Shown: in pieces, positions 61,141-64,000 of the stretch | Numbering within the stretch: position 1 is the first letter of the stretch | Layout of the letters: every line of letters starts with the position of its first letter | Source of the DNA: Halanaerobium sp. | GTDB lineage: Bacteria > Bacillota > Halanaerobiia > Halanaerobiales > Halanaerobiaceae | Assembly: GCA_018399955.1 (NCBI GenBank) | Contig: JAGYNO010000002.1 | Coordinates: forward strand, 1 to 64,000 | Length of the DNA stretch: 64,000 nucleotides | Reading direction: 5' to 3' | Made by a program: the position numbers and the translations under genes | Notes under the pieces: model-generated | Databases searched by the model: none | What the model was told of the DNA's origin: nothing | What the model saw: only the letters and a program-made list of their open reading frames with translations

Positions 61141-63159
61141 CTAAGAACCCATACTTAATTCGGCTGCAAATTCTTTTTTGCCTTCTCTCATCAGATATGC
61201 AATATAAACAATCATTGCAGCAGTTGCGATTAGACCTGGTATAAATCCATTACCAAAACTGCCAGTTGCAAATAGTGTCCCTAACTGATAAACAATAAAG
61301 GCAAGAGTATATCCCATCCCAAATTGAAATCCAACAGCTCCTATTAACCACTTTTTGCTTTCCATTTCAGCATTCATTGCCCCAATTGCAGCAAAACAGG
61401 GGGGAGTAAAAAGATTAAAGACCAAATAGGATAATGCCGCAGCTGAAGTTAATCCCATAACACCAGCAACATTTGAACCATCAGCCACTAAAGCAAGTTC
61501 ATCTGGATTAATAAAGTTAGTAATCGAGTAAACAACTGCCAGTGTACCAACTACATTTTCCTTTGCAATAAAACCAGTAATTGCTGCCGCTGCTAACTGC
61601 CAGGTTCCAAAACCAAGCGGTATCAGCAAAAAGGATAATGGGGAAGAAATACCCGCCAGAATACTGGTCTGTTCTGCACCTTCAGCAACCACTTGGAACT
61701 GCCAGTTAAATGTCTGCATAATCTGCACTGCAGCATTAGAAATAAGAATAATTGTTCCTGCCTTTACTATAAATGCTTTAGCTCTAGAAAACATTGTTTT
61801 AGTCGCTCTACTTATACTTGGAAATCTATAATCAGGTAATTCCATAATAAATGGTGCCCTTGTGCTCTTATCTCCGGTTATATTTCTGACAACTAAAGAC
61901 CCAATAACAATTACTCCAATTGCCAGAAAATACATGCTTGTTCCTACCCAGCCCGCATTATTAAAGAAAGCTCCCGCAAATAAAGCAATAACAGGCAGTT
62001 TTGCTCCACAGGGCATAAAAGGAGCTAACATTGCAGTTGTTCTTCTCTGCCTTTCGTTTTTGATCGTTCTAGTTGCCATTACACCTGGAATAGCACATCC
62101 TGTAGAAATAATCATCGGAATAATTGATCTGCCTGATAGACCAACCTTTTTGAAATAGCGGTCCATAACAACAGCTACCCGAGACATATAACCTGAATCT
62201 TCGAGTAATGCCAGCAGAAAAAATAATACCATAATCAAAGGTAAGAAACCAACAACAGCTCCCACACCACCAATAATACCATCTAATAATATTGCCTCAA
62301 GTACTGTTGATACTCCTTCTCCGAGTAATCCCCCTACCCAGGCATTGAACATATCTATCCAGCCAACAAATATGTCTGCAAACAGTGGTCCAATATGTGT
62401 TAAAGAAAGCGAAAACACCGCCCACATAACTACAGCAAAGATAGGTATTCCCAACCATTTATGTGCTATAATCCTATCAGCAGCATCCTGTTTGGTTTGG
62501 GCACTGCTGTTTATTTTTCTATCTTCCACCTTTGAAACTATCGCTTTTACAAACTCAAATCTTTCTTTATCAGCAGCTTCAACTTCACTTTTATTTGTTG
62601 GATCTATATCACCAGCATCAAATGGTGCTTTTTGTTGTTTACCATTCAATTCAACCACCTCAGCAACGAGATTTTTTAAACCATTATCATTCCTACTTGT
62701 TGCCACAGTTTCAACTATAGGACATCCCAATAATTTTGATAACTGCTCAGTATCGATTTTAATATTTTTCTTATCCATTAAATCACTTTTATTTAGAGCC
62801 ACCACAACTGGTATTTTTAATTCCAGAAGCTGAGTTGTAAAAAATAAACTCCTGCTTAAATTGCTTGCATCAACTATGTTAATTATAATATCTGGATTTT
62901 CATTTTTTACAAAACTGCTTGTAATATGTTCTTCCGAGGTGAAAGGAGACATTGAATATGCTCCCGGAAGGTCAACAGCTGTAATTTTTATACTTTTTGT
63001 ATTAAGTTTTTTCTTGATTTCTCCTGTTTTTTTCTCCATTGTAACACCCGGCCAGTTTCCAACATGTGCTATCTCACCAGTTATGGCGTTAAACAAAGTC
63101 GTTTTCCCACTATTTGGATTACCAGTTAGTGCAACTTTAATATTTTTCTGATTATTCAT
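61141..63159 (-). CDS. feoB: Ferrous iron transporter FeoB
   Basis: 672 residues. N-terminal G domain: G1 GNPNSGKTTLF, G2/G3 with DLPGAYS, G4 NKSD near residue 120. A helical linker leads to the membrane part (from about 235) with two Gate motifs and GCAIPGVMATRT, MPCGAKLPV. Imports Fe2+ driven by GTP hydrolysis. GGAGG precedes the ATG. It follows feoA by 106 bases. Confidence 0.95.
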   Translation of the reverse strand: MNNQKNIKVALTGNPNSGKTTLFNAITGEIAHVGNWPGVTMEKKTGEIKKKLNTKSIKITAVDLPGAYSMSPFTSEEHITSSFVKNENPDIIINIVDASNLSRSLFFTTQLLELKIPVVVALNKSDLMDKKNIKIDTEQLSKLLGCPIVETVATSRNDNGLKNLVAEVVELNGKQQKAPFDAGDIDPTNKSEVEAADKERFEFVKAIVSKVEDRKINSSAQTKQDAADRIIAHKWLGIPIFAVVMWAVFSLSLTHIGPLFADIFVGWIDMFNAWVGGLLGEGVSTVLEAILLDGIIGGVGAVVGFLPLIMVLFFLLALLEDSGYMSRVAVVMDRYFKKVGLSGRSIIPMIISTGCAIPGVMATRTIKNERQRRTTAMLAPFMPCGAKLPVIALFAGAFFNNAGWVGTSMYFLAIGVIVIGSLVVRNITGDKSTRAPFIMELPDYRFPSISRATKTMFSRAKAFIVKAGTIILISNAAVQIMQTFNWQFQVVAEGAEQTSILAGISSPLSFLLIPLGFGTWQLAAAAITGFIAKENVVGTLAVVYSITNFINPDELALVADGSNVAGVMGLTSAAALSYLVFNLFTPPCFAAIGAMNAEMESKKWLIGAVGFQFGMGYTLAFIVYQLGTLFATGSFGNGFIPGLIATAAMIVYIAYLMREGKKEFAAELSMGS

Positions 63160-63265
63160 TTAACTTTTCCTCCTTAATTTATTATTCGTTTCTTTTGAAC
63201 CGAATTCTTTTTGAGATAAAATAAGAGCGTAGAACTAATTAAAGTAAAAATTCCTCAAATATAAA

Positions 63266-63550
63266 TTAAACAATAATAGCTTCAGCTAGATCTTTATCAA
63301 TACTATACCTTGAATCCTTAATGTTGATTATATAGTTTTCAGCCAACACAGATATCAAAGTTATAGACTCTCCTTTATAACAGCCTAAAGTAAATAAAAA
63401 TTTTTTAAGCTCTTCATCACTGCTTTTAATCTTTTTTATCATATATTTTCTATCAGTTTCTGCTTCTGCTAAATTCCTTACTGTCTCTGCCTTTCTCTCA
63501 GTTAAACCTTTTTCTTCAATTGCAAATTCACCACTCATAATAGTATCCAA
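63266..63550 (-). CDS. feoA: FeoA domain protein
   Basis: 94 residues. SH3-like FeoA fold: RKYMIKKIKSSDEELKKFLFTLGCYKGESITLISVLAENYIINIKDSRYSIDKDLAEAIIV-type pattern, seen from about residue 34. The N-terminal 30 residues are an unusual extension. It helps FeoB at the membrane. TTG 63550 is 6 bases after AGGAGGGG; the ATG at 63538 is too far from it. Confidence 0.85.
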   Translation of the reverse strand: MDTIMSGEFAIEEKGLTERKAETVRNLAEAETDRKYMIKKIKSSDEELKKFLFTLGCYKGESITLISVLAENYIINIKDSRYSIDKDLAEAIIV

Positions 63551-63622
63551 TTTACTCCCCTCCTAAATCAATTTTAAAATTTCATACTGATACTTATATG
63601 ACTATTTAACATTAATTTATTT

Positions 63623-63638
63623 TTTAGGGTACCCTAAA
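63623..63638. promoter_or_regulatory. DtxR-type iron box 1
   Basis: Perfect 16-bp palindrome TTTAGGGTACCCTAAA, 72 bases upstream of feoA. Its TTTAGG/CCTAAA arms match iron boxes of DtxR/IdeR-family repressors. Confidence 0.8.
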
Positions 63639-63689
63639 CTTATCATAAAAAAATATTATTTTTCTCTAAGTTAAATGATCTTTATAAAA

Positions 63690-63705
63690 TTTAGGTACAC
63701 CTAAA
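63690..63705. promoter_or_regulatory. DtxR-type iron box 2
   Basis: TTTAGGT-AC-ACCTAAA, a 16-bp inverted repeat of the same type as box 1, centred 67 bases from it. Two boxes in front of feoA suggest cooperative repression by Fe2+. Confidence 0.78.
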
Positions 63706-63722
63706 ATATATATAAAATATAT

Positions 63723-63756
63723 GGGAACTGCATAAACCTCGGCTGCTGCAGCTCCC
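63723..63756 (-). terminator. Hairpin after the upstream Cys-rich gene
   Basis: GGGAGCTGC and GCAGTTCCC arms with one mismatch, followed by AT-rich sequence on the minus strand without a clean T-run. Probable weak terminator. Confidence 0.45.
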
Positions 63757-63779
63757 TATTATTTGTTTTCAAAAATTAG

Positions 63780-63965
63780 TCAAGCATTTTCATCTTCTTC
63801 CAAACTGCAGTCCAGTTCAAATTCGTATTCCCCACCGCTAAATGGACACTCCTTGTCACTGCAGCCTGCACAGGGACTATCTGTTCCATTCAAACTCCCG
63901 TATATTTTCTTTGCGATATAGCAAAAACTTCCTATGCCGAGCAGAGCCAAAAATAGTATTTCCAT
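63780..63965 (-). CDS. Second FeoB-associated Cys-rich membrane protein
   Basis: 61 residues. N-terminal membrane helix (EILFLALLGIGSFCYIAKKIY), then SPCAGCSDKECPFSG and a final Cys in an acidic tail. ATG 63965 stands behind a perfect AAGGAGGT; an in-frame TTG at 63986 lies upstream. It probably ends another feo-type operon that begins beyond the window. Confidence 0.82.
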   Translation of the reverse strand: MEILFLALLGIGSFCYIAKKIYGSLNGTDSPCAGCSDKECPFSGGEYEFELDCSLEEDENA

Positions 63966-64000
63966 AATTACCTCCTTAAACTCCAATACCTAAGAGGAGA

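Noticed and set aside
62345-62833. 162-residue open frame on the plus strand opposite feoB
   Set aside because: It has no ribosome site or recognisable domain and mirrors conserved feoB codons. The same applies to long plus-strand frames at 5797-6303 and 4461-4886.

Overview
The window is one continuous stretch of a low-GC bacterial chromosome. Strong AGGAGG-type ribosome binding sites, frequent TTG/GTG starts and intrinsic terminators point to Bacillota. The gene set is strictly anaerobic: class III ribonucleotide reductase, Rex, tungstate and molybdate uptake, nickel-pincer cofactor genes and a Feo iron system. A fermentative saccharolytic anaerobe of the Halanaerobiales type fits best, but that placement is inference. 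Almost every gene is on the minus strand. The plus-strand exceptions are the GH65 phosphorylase, rex, a TspO-like gene and a P1 peptidase. I saw no rRNA, tRNA, CRISPR array, prophage or intact insertion sequence.

Layout. 0-10 kb: end of a ZIP transporter, a GH65 disaccharide phosphorylase, a HAD phosphatase, free-methionine sulfoxide reductase, LysO exporter with an ornithine/alanine-type racemase, Hsp20 and a Lon-like protease. 10-17 kb: rex with its own operator, then a tungstate operon (tupABC plus a hydantoinase-type amidohydrolase) behind a molybdenum/tungsten-cofactor riboswitch, an oligo-1,6-glucosidase, and an independent 50-residue gene with structured leader and terminator. 17-26 kb: a nickel region. 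A nikR-led operon (NikR, FecCD-type ABC importer, TrmO-FmdE fusion) lies next to larE-larB-larC, where larC is joined by a -1 frameshift on nine adenines. 26-38 kb: YgiQ radical SAM protein, a 5'-nucleotidase, P1 peptidase, PhoU, threonine aldolase, AzlCD and a peptide ABC importer without ATPases. 38-45 kb: a molybdenum region (XdhC pair, MolABC-like importer, ModE box, one-domain ModE, MocA) coupled to a cytoplasmic alpha-amylase.

45-50 kb holds the most unusual locus. A cobalamin riboswitch with terminator precedes class III ribonucleotide reductase genes. NrdD carries a 405-residue intein at its YTGG/TVLHG active-site motif and lacks its C-terminal glycyl-radical segment. After nrdG, a separate 45-residue ORF encodes exactly that missing segment. 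50-64 kb: znuABC, a 1249-residue tandem DUF445 protein with CorA, a dense DnaA-box cluster, a degenerate PAS/GGDEF/HD-GYP protein, a CDF efflux pump, and a feoA/feoB region with two DtxR-type iron boxes and two small Cys-rich membrane proteins.

The common theme is metals (Ni, Mo/W, Zn, Fe, Mg, Co as B12). Each system has a visible control element: NikR operator, ModE box, Moco-type riboswitch, B12 riboswitch or DtxR-type boxes.
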